A stretch of 8,950 nt of DNA from a bacterium (GCA_009919365.1 RGBZ01000030.1:1-8950); one strand, 5' to 3'; positions 1 through 7,579 are shown, counted from the stretch's first letter. The notes: a model not told the origin generated them from the letters alone. A program made the numbers and translations.

Positions 1-791
1 TGAATCGTGGTGTAGCGGACCTTGGCGCCCGGAAGTGCAATCACCTCAACGACGGCAACGTGCAGTGAGTCGGTGGCCCAGTTTGGCGCGGTGCAGCCCT
101 CGATGTAGTGCAGGCTTGCACCCTCATCGACAACGATCAGCGTGCGTTCGAACTGTCCGGTGTTCTGCCCGTTAATTCGGAAGTAGGCCTGCAGCGGGAG
201 TGGCACGTCGACGCCCTTCGGCACGTAGACAAATGAACCACCCGACCAGACGGCCGAGTTGAGGGCGGCGAACTTGTTGTCCTCTGCTGGCACCACGGTG
301 CCGAAGTACTTCTTGAAGATCTCTGGGTACTCCTTCATCCCCTGGTCGGTACCCATGAAGACAACACCAAGCTTCTGCAGGTCTTCGCGGACGGAGTGAT
401 AGACAACCTCGGAGTCGTACTGGGCGCCAACGCCGGAGAGGAACTTGCGCTCCGCCTCTGGAATGCCTAGTCGCTCGAACGTCTTCTTGATCTGGTCAGG
501 GACGTCATCCCATGACTTCTCTTCGCGCTCGGATGGCTTGCGGTAGTAGACGATCTTGGAGAAGTCGAGCTTGGTGAGGTCGCCACCCCACATCGGCATC
601 GCTCGGGCCTCAAAGTGCTTGAAGGCGCGAAGGCGATACTCCAGCATCCAGGCTGGCTCGTCCTTCGTCTCAGAGATCTCCCGGACCGTCGCCTCGGTGA
701 GGCCAGCCTTCGTCTCGCGCAGGTAGGTGATGTCGTCGTGGAAGGCGTACTGCTCCCGCTCGTCGCGAACCGTCTCCTTAGCGATCGTCAT
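1..791 (-). CDS. sufB: Fe-S cluster assembly scaffold protein SufB (partial, 3' end beyond the left edge)
   Basis: SufB is the core scaffold subunit of the cytoplasmic SUF (SufBCD) complex, on which iron-sulfur clusters are built using sulfur delivered from SufS and the SufC ATPase. The visible 263 residues cover the N-terminal helical region and the start of the beta-helix core. Family landmarks are [11 protein letters not shown] followed by [12 protein letters not shown], then [14 protein letters not shown] and YIEGCTAP. The cysteine of the last motif is C233 here and corresponds to the conserved Cys254 of E. coli SufB. The usual length is about 470 residues, so roughly 200 are missing off the edge. 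The ATG at 789-791 is preceded by GAGGAGG (796-802). The gene begins 74 bases after the RND pump stop and has its own candidate promoter. No sufC, sufD or sufS is visible, but they would be expected to the left. SufB and SufD are paralogues; the EGCTAP and YVPKG motifs favour SufB. Confidence 0.95.
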   Translation of the reverse strand, partial: MTIAKETVRDEREQYAFHDDITYLRETKAGLTEATVREISETKDEPAWMLEYRLRAFKHFEARAMPMWGGDLTKLDFSKIVYYRKPSEREEKSWDDVPDQIKKTFERLGIPEAERKFLSGVGAQYDSEVVYHSVREDLQKLGVVFMGTDQGMKEYPEIFKKYFGTVVPAEDNKFAALNSAVWSGGSFVYVPKGVDVPLPLQAYFRINGQNTGQFERTLIVVDEGASLHYIEGCTAPNWATDSLHVAVVEVIALPGAKVRYTTI

Positions 792-795
792 GGAG

Positions 796-802
796 CCTCC
801 TC
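796..802 (-). promoter_or_regulatory. Shine-Dalgarno of sufB
   Basis: The minus strand reads GAGGAGG four bases before the ATG at 791. This is a strong ribosome binding site and supports that start and independent translation of sufB. Confidence 0.8.
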
Positions 803-833
803 ATCCCTGCTGGACCGTGCGCGGTAATCCCGA

Positions 834-846
834 CTGATCGTATCAG
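834..846 (-). promoter_or_regulatory. Candidate extended -10 promoter for sufB within a small dyad
   Basis: In the 74-base gap between the pump stop and sufB, the minus strand contains TGATACGAT (837-845), which fits an extended -10 (TG-N-TACGAT). It would give a short leader of about 35-40 bases before the sufB ATG. No good -35 sits 17 bases upstream, as is common for extended -10 promoters. The same bases form a perfect 5-bp inverted repeat, CTGAT-CGT-ATCAG (834-846), which could be an operator or chance. This is seen in sequence only; function is inferred. Confidence 0.35.
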
Positions 847-865
847 GATTGGGCAGGGGCCCCGC

Positions 866-3800
866 TTAGGCAGCCTTTACCCGCTTACCGCGAGAGAGGC
901 TCTCCTTGAGACCGTCGACAAGGCTGTACACCACCGGGACCACCAGCAGTGTGAGCAGCGTTGAAGAGAGGAGTCCGCCGATCACCACGGTGCCGAGCTC
1001 CGCGGCAATGATCGAGCCCTCGCTCGGTCCCGCTGCCAGGGGCAGGAGCGCGAGGATCGTCGCGACTGCCGTCATCAGGATCGGGCGCACGCGGGTTGCG
1101 CCAGCGCGCAGCAGGGCATCCTTTGTTGAGACCCCCTCATGGCGCAACTGCTCTACGCGATCGAGCAACACGATGGCGTTCGTCACCACGATCCCGATCA
1201 ACATCAGGAACCCAATGAGCGCCGAGATACCGATCGGACGATTCGTAATCAGGAGCGCCGGGAAGGCACCGATCACGGCGAGCGGCAGGCTGAACATGAT
1301 GACGAGCGGATCGACGAGCGAGTTAAAGACCAGAACCATCGTGAGGTAGACAAGCAGGATTGCGACGGCCATCGCCGTAAAGAGCCCACTGAACGACTGG
1401 TTCTGCTGCTCTGTCACGCCGGCGAGGCGTACGTTGACCTTGCTCAACTTTCCCGCATCTTGCAATTCAGTGACCGCTGTCTTCACAGCCGTGTTCACGG
1501 CGCCGGTATCGGCTACGGCAATCTCGCCCGTTACGTTGGCGGCAAGCGCCTGGTCAATGCGCGTGATGCTGGAGGGCACAGATAGCTCCTCAATCGTAGC
1601 GATGCTGCTCAACGGCACCTTCTTCGTGCCCCCGACCAGGTACGCACCGAGCTGGTCAAGGTCGCTCACGGAGCTGCTGTCAATCTTGATCGAGAGGTTT
1701 ACTTTTTCGCCATCGATCGTGATCTGACCGAGCAGCGAACCAACCAGGAGATTGCGCACCTCGCCAGCCACTTGGGCCGCCGAGAGTCCGGCCATCGCGG
1801 CCGCTGAAGGGTTCACGGTGATCTCGATCTGGCGGCCCGCCTTTACGAGATCACTCTTGACGTTCGCGAGGTCACCGTTCGCGGCGAGTGTCGTAACGAG
1901 GAGGTCCGATGCGGCCTCGACGTCCGCAGCACGATCGCCGGTGACAATCACTGAAATGGCATTGGAGCCGGCGGCAAAGCCGATCTCTTCCACTGTCACG
2001 GTCCATCCCTGGGTTCCGATATCTGCCAGCGATTCGGCCAAACGGGTCTTCGCCTCCGCAAGATCCGTGTCGGCACTCAGGACAACAGTCATACGTGCGG
2101 CGTTCGGTGCCCGCCCCGTGGTAGCGGCGACGAGCGTCTGCGTCCCGGTCGCATCCGCGCTTGGAATAGAGGTCGTTACCAGTTCAACTGTTTGATCCTT
2201 ATCAAGAATCTCGTAAGCGGCACGACTGCGTGTCAGCACTCGCTCGGTGGAGGTGCCGAGCGGTGGATTCACCGTCACCGTCAGGACCTTCTCACTCCCG
2301 CTGTTCAAGAACTGCGTCGGGATAGATCCTGCGAGCGAGGTTGCCCCAAGGAAGAGGCTGAGCGCAATGAGCAGGGTGACAAGCTTGGTTGCACGCCGGC
2401 GCAGCGCAAGACCGAGCACTGGCAAATAGAGGCGCCCCCAGATCGAAACCTCTTCGTGGTCGGTGTCGACCGCGTACGGGATCGTTGCCTTTGAGCCCTT
2501 CACCTTCACCAGGAAGTAGGCGAGGACCGGAATCACCGTCAGTGCGACGACCAGCGATGCAAGCAGCGCGTAGGTGACGGTCAGCGCGAACGGAAGAAAG
2601 AACTGGCTGATCAGGCCGCCCACAACACCGAGCGGCAAGAAGACCGCAATGGTCGTGATGGTCGAGCTGGTGATCGCCGAGGAGACCTCACGAGTGCCGT
2701 TGAGCACCGCTTCACCGATGGGTTCCCCTTGGCTGCGGTGTCGGTAGATGTTTTCGAGCACCACAATCGAGTCGTCGACGACGCGGCCAACCGCTACGGC
2801 GAGACCGCCGAGGGTCATGATGTTGATGGTGATGCCGGTCGTTGACATGAGGATGATCGCCGCTAAGACGCTCAGCGGGATGCTCACTGCTGCAACGATG
2901 GTTGAACGAAGGTTTAGCAAGAAGACAAAGATCACAACGACGGCGAAGGCTGCGCCGAGTCCGCCCTCCTTCACAAGTGCTTCGATGGAGTCAAGGATGA
3001 AGATAGATGAGTCGGTGACCACTGAGTGCTTCACCTGCGCGGAATGCGCCGCGGCAAACTCTTCAATGGCGGCGATCGAATCCTGGGCGGTGGTGACCGT
3101 GTTGGCGTCGGCCGACTTGCTGACGCTGATGGTCAGGCCAGGGGTGCCGTTCGTCTCAGACCAGCCGGTGGTGTGCACCTCGGCGAGCGAAACCGTCGCA
3201 ACATCCTTCAAGAAGACCGGGTACGGCTGGCCCAATGGAGTAACGCCGCCGCCAACAATGAGGTTCTCAAGGTCAGCAACTGAGGTGAATCGACCTGTTG
3301 CCGAGACAGGCACCAGGGTTGTGCCCACTGGGAGCTGCCCCCCTGGGTAGGTCAGGTTATTCGCTTGAATCAGGCCCTGCACCTGCGACATGCTCACACC
3401 GGTCGTAGCGAGCTTCGCGGCGTTGAGCTGAATGAAGGCCTGTGTCTCAACACCTCCCGAGAGATCGGCAGCGGAGATGCCACTGATGCCTCGAATGCTC
3501 GGCATCAATTCGCTCTGCGTGAGGGCTGCCAGTTCAGTCAGTGTTGTCCCGCTCTTCGGCGTCAGGGTGGCGATCACCACGGCAGAAGAGTTGATGTTGA
3601 AATTGCGCACAACTGGGGTAACGCCCGAGGGGAGGCGGGAGCCAGCGATCGCAGTCTCAATCTGACGCACGATCTCCTTGACGTCGCTCCCGTACGCGAA
3701 TTGGGCGGAGACGAAGCCGAGTCCGGTCGTGGAGACAGAGCGGAGCGACTCGACCCCAGCGACTGAGGAAACGGCGGCCTCAATGGGCGCGGCCACCTGC

Positions 3801-3985
3801 TCGGCGACATCGGCAGTGCCTGCCCCTGGATATGGAGCGATGATCGTTACGATTGGGAAATCGATGTTTGGAAGCAGCTCCTGCTTCAGGCTCCCCCAGC
3901 TCGCCACGCCCCCGCCGAAGATGGCGAGTGCGATCAGGATGGTCACGCTGCGTCGTGCGACCGCGAGCTTGGTCAGGAAAAACAT
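866..3985 (-). CDS. RND-family efflux transporter (AcrB/SwrC-like inner membrane pump)
   Basis: This is a proton-driven multidrug or amphiphile exporter of the HAE-type RND superfamily in the cytoplasmic membrane. The 1039-residue length is close to AcrB (1049). A first membrane helix (about residues 13-31) is followed by LLPNIDFPIVTI, a typical RND N-terminal motif, then the first porter domain, helices 2-6, a central helix, the second porter domain and helices 8-12. Helix 4 carries the proton-relay aspartates D404 and D405 in VVDDSIVVLENI. The C-terminal RVRPILMTA retains the relay Arg and Thr. The AcrB Lys940 position is Thr here (T935, in IGIVVTNAIVLLD), as I recall for Gram-positive SwrC-type pumps. 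I chose the ATG at 3983-3985 because AGAGGGGG lies just upstream and MFFLTK is the usual N-terminus; an in-frame ATG at 4030 would add 15 residues lacking RND character. No adaptor or outer membrane channel gene is adjacent, which fits a single-membrane or stand-alone pump. The substrate is unknown. Confidence 0.93.
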   Translation of the reverse strand: MFFLTKLAVARRSVTILIALAIFGGGVASWGSLKQELLPNIDFPIVTIIAPYPGAGTADVAEQVAAPIEAAVSSVAGVESLRSVSTTGLGFVSAQFAYGSDVKEIVRQIETAIAGSRLPSGVTPVVRNFNINSSAVVIATLTPKSGTTLTELAALTQSELMPSIRGISGISAADLSGGVETQAFIQLNAAKLATTGVSMSQVQGLIQANNLTYPGGQLPVGTTLVPVSATGRFTSVADLENLIVGGGVTPLGQPYPVFLKDVATVSLAEVHTTGWSETNGTPGLTISVSKSADANTVTTAQDSIAAIEEFAAAHSAQVKHSVVTDSSIFILDSIEALVKEGGLGAAFAVVVIFVFLLNLRSTIVAAVSIPLSVLAAIILMSTTGITINIMTLGGLAVAVGRVVDDSIVVLENIYRHRSQGEPIGEAVLNGTREVSSAITSSTITTIAVFLPLGVVGGLISQFFLPFALTVTYALLASLVVALTVIPVLAYFLVKVKGSKATIPYAVDTDHEEVSIWGRLYLPVLGLALRRRATKLVTLLIALSLFLGATSLAGSIPTQFLNSGSEKVLTVTVNPPLGTSTERVLTRSRAAYEILDKDQTVELVTTSIPSADATGTQTLVAATTGRAPNAARMTVVLSADTDLAEAKTRLAESLADIGTQGWTVTVEEIGFAAGSNAISVIVTGDRAADVEAASDLLVTTLAANGDLANVKSDLVKAGRQIEITVNPSAAAMAGLSAAQVAGEVRNLLVGSLLGQITIDGEKVNLSIKIDSSSVSDLDQLGAYLVGGTKKVPLSSIATIEELSVPSSITRIDQALAANVTGEIAVADTGAVNTAVKTAVTELQDAGKLSKVNVRLAGVTEQQNQSFSGLFTAMAVAILLVYLTMVLVFNSLVDPLVIMFSLPLAVIGAFPALLITNRPIGISALIGFLMLIGIVVTNAIVLLDRVEQLRHEGVSTKDALLRAGATRVRPILMTAVATILALLPLAAGPSEGSIIAAELGTVVIGGLLSSTLLTLLVVPVVYSLVDGLKESLSRGKRVKAA

Positions 3986-3989
3986 GGAA

Positions 3990-3997
3990 CCCCCTCT
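3990..3997 (-). promoter_or_regulatory. Shine-Dalgarno that fixes the RND pump start
   Basis: The minus strand reads AGAGGGGG four bases before the ATG at 3985. It argues for this start over the in-frame ATG at 4030, which would swallow the ribosome binding site into coding sequence. Confidence 0.7.
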
Positions 3998-4084
3998 ATT
4001 TCGCCGGATGGAGTGGGCGGTTGCGCCCAACAGGCGTAGTATCGCGGAATCCCGCCGAGGACGCTGCGGGGCATGTGAAGCATT

Positions 4085-4092
4085 AAGGAGGG
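4085..4092 (+). promoter_or_regulatory. Shine-Dalgarno of osmC
   Basis: AAGGAGGG ends six bases before the ATG at 4099. This is near-ideal spacing and fixes the start of the only plus-strand gene. Confidence 0.85.
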
Positions 4093-4098
4093 TTAATC

Positions 4099-4533
4099 AT
4101 GACCACACGAACGGCGACCGCTACCTGGAACGGCTCACTCCTTGAGGGCTCCGGGGCCATCACCTCATTTGAGAGCGGTGCGATCGGCACGCTACCAGTC
4201 AGCTGGCCGCGACGATCGGAGGCGCACGATGGCTCAACCTCACCAGAGGAACTGCTCGCCGCGGCTCACGCCTCATGTTTCGCCATGGCGCTCTCGGGCG
4301 GCCTCGCCCGCAACAACACACCGGCGAAGCAGCTCGACGTTTCAGCCACCGTGACCTTCGAGAAGGTCGACGCAGGGTGGCGCGTCACGAAGTCGGCACT
4401 CGCCTTGAAGGGTGATGTCCCCGGCCTTGATGCCACCAAGTTTGCGGAGCTTGCCGAAGGGGCGAAGGGCGGCTGCCCGATTTCAGCGGCGCTTGCGGGG
4501 AACGTCGAGATCACTCTCGCGTTAAACGCCTAA
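4099..4533 (+). CDS. osmC: OsmC-family organic hydroperoxide reductase (peroxiredoxin)
   Basis: OsmC/Ohr proteins are small cytoplasmic homodimers that reduce organic hydroperoxides using two cysteines. This 144-residue protein has the standard family length. It shows C60 in AAAHASCFAM (peroxidatic) and C126 in GGCPIS (resolving), matching Cys59 and Cys125 of E. coli OsmC. The active-site Arg and Glu are plausibly R39 (in SWPRRSE) and E50 (in SPEELL), again offset by one from E. coli. The N-terminal ATATWNGSLLEGSG and the SWPRRSE stretch resemble the OsmC rather than the Ohr branch. The gene is divergent from the RND pump and convergent with aminotransferase 2, whose stop overlaps its own by four bases. 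It is probably a monocistronic stress gene; the true reductant is not indicated in the window. Confidence 0.93.
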   Translation: MTTRTATATWNGSLLEGSGAITSFESGAIGTLPVSWPRRSEAHDGSTSPEELLAAAHASCFAMALSGGLARNNTPAKQLDVSATVTFEKVDAGWRVTKSALALKGDVPGLDATKFAELAEGAKGGCPISAALAGNVEITLALNA

Positions 4534-5864
4534 GCCTCGTCGCGCACCGCGCGGATCGCTGCGGCGGTCCCGCGGGTGATGCGCGCGATCTCTTCGTCGC
4601 CAATCACGAAGGGTGGGCCGATCACGATCTGGTCGCCGTCTACTCCATTGGCTTGCCCTGTCCCGCTATAGAGCAGCAGGCCGATATCGGGAGTGTTCTT
4701 GGCGTGCGCCAGCACCCGTTCGGTGACGCGCTTCGCACGCGCATGTGGCGACTTGTTCGCGCGGTCGGAAACCAGTTCGATCCCGAGAAGGAGTCCGCGA
4801 CCGCGAATCTCGCCAACCCACGGATCGTTGGCGAGCTCTGCTTCGAGTGCCGCGCGCAACTGGGCTCCTCGAGCAGCCGAGGCTTCAATCATGTTTTCGT
4901 CGCGCAGGATCTTCAGCACGGAGCGTGCGACGGCGGCTCCAGGGATCGAGTGGCTATAGGTGAAGCCGTGCACGAAGCCGCTCGCCAGGATCGGCTCAGC
5001 AACGTGGCCGGCTGCCGCAACGAAGCCGAACGGCCAGTAGCCACTCGTCACCCCCTTGGCGGCGAGGAGCAGGTCTGGCTGTAGGTTCCAGTGATTTACG
5101 CCGAACCAAGTTCCCGTCCTACCGAATCCGGTCATCACCTCATCGGCAACGAGCAACACCTTGTTGCGCGCGCACCAGGCGCTGACCGCTGGCCAGTAGT
5201 CGTCGGGCGGCACGGCGGCGGCGAGCGTTGCCCCAACGATCGGCTCGGCGACGAAGGCGGCGATGCGCCCTGGCCCAACGTGGCTCAGTAGCGCGTCAAG
5301 TTCGGCGACCGCTTCGGCGCCACTCCCAATCGCGTTCGCACCGTCGAGACCTGCGCGATAGGAATACGGGGCCGAGACATGCTCAAAGCGCCCGAGCCAC
5401 GGCTCATATGGGCGGCGCAGACCGGCGCGACCTGAGAGGTCGAGGGCGCCGAGCGTGTTGCCGTGATAACTCCCCCAACGGCTCACCACGACGGTTCGAT
5501 CGGGCTCACCCTGCGCGAGCCAGTAGGCGCGCACCATCTTGAGCGCAGTCTCTGCCGCCTCTGATCCGCCAGAGACTGGATAGAGCGACGGGTCACTCAT
5601 TGGTAGTAGCGAACCAACCTCACTCGCCCACGCATCGAGCGCCTCGGCGGTGAAGGCGCTCCCGTGGGCGTAGGCGATCTTTGCCATCTGCGCGGCGGCG
5701 GCATCGGCAACGGCGCGTCGCCCGTGCCCGATACCAACAACGATGGCGCCACCTGCAGCATCGAGATAACGCCGACCGCCCTTATCGGTGATGTATGCGC
5801 CGTCGCCAGATGCGGCGATCGGGAGCGCGGGGCCGCCGCGACTGAAGATCTTGCCGCTACTCAC
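4530..5864 (-). CDS. Class III PLP-dependent aminotransferase 2 (omega-aminotransferase-like)
   Basis: This 444-residue fold-type I, PLP-dependent enzyme transfers an amino group, often a terminal one, between an amino donor and an oxo acid. Markers in order are RRYLDAAGG, YPVSGGSEAAETALK (phosphate-binding region), SYHGNTLGALDL, FVAEPIVGATL, VADEVMTGFGRTG with the PLP-ring aspartate D241, and the Schiff-base lysine K270 in AAKGVTSGYWPFG. Relative to GabT, the substrate-binding Arg of HGRT is Asn (N136) and the Glu of EPVQGE is Ala (A212), so GABA-type recognition is unlikely. The usual TY-GHP/GNP segment reads TYSHSIPGA, which is unusual. The start is GTG at 5862-5864 within GTGA, overlapping the stop of the CoA-transferase B gene. 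No Shine-Dalgarno is obvious, so translational coupling is likely. It is the last gene of the operon and its TAG overlaps the osmC stop. The substrate is unknown. Confidence 0.9.
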   Translation of the reverse strand: MSSGKIFSRGGPALPIAASGDGAYITDKGGRRYLDAAGGAIVVGIGHGRRAVADAAAAQMAKIAYAHGSAFTAEALDAWASEVGSLLPMSDPSLYPVSGGSEAAETALKMVRAYWLAQGEPDRTVVVSRWGSYHGNTLGALDLSGRAGLRRPYEPWLGRFEHVSAPYSYRAGLDGANAIGSGAEAVAELDALLSHVGPGRIAAFVAEPIVGATLAAAVPPDDYWPAVSAWCARNKVLLVADEVMTGFGRTGTWFGVNHWNLQPDLLLAAKGVTSGYWPFGFVAAAGHVAEPILASGFVHGFTYSHSIPGAAVARSVLKILRDENMIEASAARGAQLRAALEAELANDPWVGEIRGRGLLLGIELVSDRANKSPHARAKRVTERVLAHAKNTPDIGLLLYSGTGQANGVDGDQIVIGPPFVIGDEEIARITRGTAAAIRAVRDEA

Positions 5865-6643
5865 GAAACGTACGCACCAGTTGGATCGAGCTCTTCGCGA
5901 ATCAGTCGCAGCTCTTCGTCGGTTGGCGTCGGCGTCGCGGGAACGTTCTGCGGGATGCGGATCGCCCAGCCGATGGATGCGCGAACCTCATCAAGGGTTG
6001 CACCTGGGTGCAGGCTGCGCAGCACCATCTCACCATCGTCATCGAATCCGTAGACGCCAAGATCAGTGATCACGCCCGACGGTCCACTTCCGCCCCACCC
6101 TTGCGCTGCGCGCGTCTTCGCCGCCGCAACGGCACCGCCGAGGTTTCCAGGAGAGGTGCGGAAGTCGAGCTCCTTCACAAAGCTGCGCGTGCTCTGGCGC
6201 ATGATCACCAGAATCTCTTTGGCGTTGATGGCGATCTCGCACGCGCCGCCAGATCCTGGGAGTCGAGTCTTTGGTGCGGCGTAGTCACCGATCACCGTCG
6301 TGTTCAAGTTGCCGAAGCGATCGATCTGCGCGCCGCCGAGGAAGCCCACATCGATGCGACCCCCCTGCAGGTAGAGGCCGAAGAGGTCGTGCATAGAGAC
6401 GGTCGCAGTGGAGCCGGTCACGATCGTTGGATCGCCAATGGAGAGTGGGAGTCGTGCCGGATTTGCGCCGAAGACGCCCGCCTCGTAGACCAGCTCCATC
6501 TCTGGTGCGACGGTGCGCTTGGCCAGGTTCACCGCGATGTTCGGGAGGCCCACCCCAACGAAGCAGACGCGCTTCCCTGTCAGGGCGTGTGCTGAGGCGA
6601 CGACCATCAGCTCGCTCTTGCTCGCTGGACGCTGCCCACTCAT
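5861..6643 (-). CDS. CoA-transferase family I, subunit B (glutaconate/3-oxoadipate CoA-transferase beta-like)
   Basis: This is the beta subunit of a heteromeric class I CoA-transferase, which moves CoA between carboxylates through a glutamyl-CoA thioester. The 260-residue length matches GctB (266) and CatJ (about 259). The N-terminal FVGVGLPNIAVNLAKRT segment leads to VYEAGVFGANP, in which E54 coincides with the catalytic Glu54 of Acidaminococcus GctB. FLGGAQIDRFGNLN, PGSGGACEIA and VITDLGVYGF are further family motifs. E54 argues for a transferase rather than an IpdB-type ring hydrolase, which I recall having a different residue there. The ATG at 6641-6643 overlaps the subunit A stop as ATGA, and GGAG lies at 6651-6654, seven bases upstream. 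Its stop overlaps the GTG of aminotransferase 2. It should pair with the adjacent subunit A. The acyl substrate cannot be read from sequence. Confidence 0.9.
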   Translation of the reverse strand: MSGQRPASKSELMVVASAHALTGKRVCFVGVGLPNIAVNLAKRTVAPEMELVYEAGVFGANPARLPLSIGDPTIVTGSTATVSMHDLFGLYLQGGRIDVGFLGGAQIDRFGNLNTTVIGDYAAPKTRLPGSGGACEIAINAKEILVIMRQSTRSFVKELDFRTSPGNLGGAVAAAKTRAAQGWGGSGPSGVITDLGVYGFDDDGEMVLRSLHPGATLDEVRASIGWAIRIPQNVPATPTPTDEELRLIREELDPTGAYVS

Positions 6644-7572
6644 CGGTAGTCTCCGTAGTCGACCGAACCAGATGGGGCACTCGTTGGGGTGAGGCTATTG
6701 AAGTAGTCACCACCGAACTTCGCTACGTATGCCGCGCGGTCCGGAACGCCGTAGACCCACTCCTGCAGCCACGCCTCGGTGGCGGCGGGATCACGGCTGA
6801 TGGTGTCCCACTCGCGGTAGAAGGCGTTGTCGCGATCGTACGAACCTTGCACGTACGACGGGTGTGCGCCGAACGGTTCACACACGACCGCGTTGACGAT
6901 GAGGCCAGGGATGATCGTGCGATTCGGATCGGCGCGAATCACACTGGTTGGCACGATCTCTTCCACCACGGCGATGACGCGCTTGGCGGCGAAGGCCGCC
7001 TCCTTCTGGCAGCCGAGGAGCCCCCACATCTGCACGTTCCCCTCGGCGTCGGCGCGCTGCGCGTGAATGATCGTGACGTCGGGATTAAGCGGCGGAACGG
7101 CGTAGACCTCTTCGCCCCCAAACGGACTCTGCACCGTGCGAATTAGGGGATTTACCTTCGGCAGGTCGCTCTCAGAGTAGCTCCGCAACGGGTAGAACGG
7201 AAGGCGGTGCGCGCCCGCGACATAACGGCCAACCATGCCGTGGTGGCTGTACTCCTCAATCTCAAGGAGTGTCTCGCCTGGCGCGAGCGCAACTGGTTCC
7301 GTGCGTCGGCGAATCGCATGCAGCGAGCCGACGCCTGGGTTGCCGAGCCAGCTGAAGATCAACTTTGAGGCGCACCCTGCGGCAACCATCTGGTCGTAGA
7401 CCAAATCCGGCGTCATGCGCGCCAACGTCAAGTTGCGGCGCTTCTGTCGAATGATCTCGTGCCCCGCAGCAAACGAGATGCAGTGGGTGAACCCTTCGAT
7501 GGCCACCGTATCGCCGTCGTGCACATGCGCGGCGATCGCCGTGCGCATGTCGACAAGCTTTGAGGCGCTCAT
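6640..7572 (-). CDS. CoA-transferase family I, subunit A (glutaconate CoA-transferase alpha-like)
   Basis: This alpha subunit forms the other half of the CoA-transferase active site with subunit B. It has 310 residues, close to GctA (320). Family features are VHDGDTVAIEGFTHCISFAAGHEIIRQ near the N-terminus (read as VHDGDTVAIEGF then a GHEII motif), LTLARMTPDLVYDQM, SWLGNPGVGSLH, then DVTIIHAQRADAEGNVQMWG and an EEIV segment in the C-terminal half. The ATG at 7570-7572 has AGGAG (7580-7584) seven bases upstream. An in-frame ATG at 7590 would add six residues (MRRSDQ) and consume that site, so I reject it. It lies 48 bases downstream of aminotransferase 1 and overlaps subunit B by four bases. 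The EGFTH region lacks the IpdA-like pattern I recall, supporting a transferase role. The substrate is unknown; glutarate, succinate or 3-oxo acids are possible. Confidence 0.9.
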   Translation of the reverse strand: MSASKLVDMRTAIAAHVHDGDTVAIEGFTHCISFAAGHEIIRQKRRNLTLARMTPDLVYDQMVAAGCASKLIFSWLGNPGVGSLHAIRRRTEPVALAPGETLLEIEEYSHHGMVGRYVAGAHRLPFYPLRSYSESDLPKVNPLIRTVQSPFGGEEVYAVPPLNPDVTIIHAQRADAEGNVQMWGLLGCQKEAAFAAKRVIAVVEEIVPTSVIRADPNRTIIPGLIVNAVVCEPFGAHPSYVQGSYDRDNAFYREWDTISRDPAATEAWLQEWVYGVPDRAAYVAKFGGDYFNSLTPTSAPSGSVDYGDYR

Positions 7573-7579
7573 CTGGTCA

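Larger units (their letters stand above)
3986..4098. promoter_or_regulatory. Divergent RND/osmC intergenic region with dyad and overlapping -10-like core
   Basis: This 113-base region must hold the start signals of both the pump (minus) and osmC (plus). It contains a perfect 6-bp inverted repeat, TGGGCG-GTTG-CGCCCA (4014-4029), that could be an operator or a leader hairpin on the pump transcript. A -10-like core lies at 4037-4043: TAGTAT on the plus strand (4037-4042) and GATACT on the minus strand (4038-4043), with weak -35 matches on both. If used, leaders would be about 45-50 bases in each direction. No regulator gene is adjacent, so any shared control is inferred. Confidence 0.35.

Noticed and set aside
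856..863. GGGGCCCC palindrome at the end of the RND gene, as a terminator or operator
   Set aside because: It has no loop to form an RNA hairpin and no T-tract, and short GC palindromes are expected by chance here.
2748..3350. A 200-codon plus-strand open frame opposite the RND gene
   Set aside because: It lies wholly antisense to a strongly supported RND gene and its predicted protein is low-complexity (Ser/Thr/Ala/Met-rich) with no family motif. High GC content keeps antisense frames open.
3986..4030. Longer RND start at 4030
   Set aside because: The extra 15 residues have no RND character and would include the AGAGGGGG ribosome binding site of the downstream ATG.
4541..4553. GC hairpin CGCGC-ACC-GCGCG just after the osmC stop, as a possible terminator
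   Set aside because: It has no following T-tract and lies inside the coding end of aminotransferase 2, so it may be chance in GC-rich codons.
6427..7146. A 239-codon plus-strand open frame opposite both CoA-transferase subunits
   Set aside because: The translation is Arg-rich with no family resemblance, while the minus-strand frames encode conserved enzymes.
5861..7572. IpdAB-type steroid ring-cleaving hydrolase
   Set aside because: Subunit B keeps a glutamate at the GctB catalytic position and subunit A lacks the IpdA pattern I recall. No steroid degradation genes are nearby.
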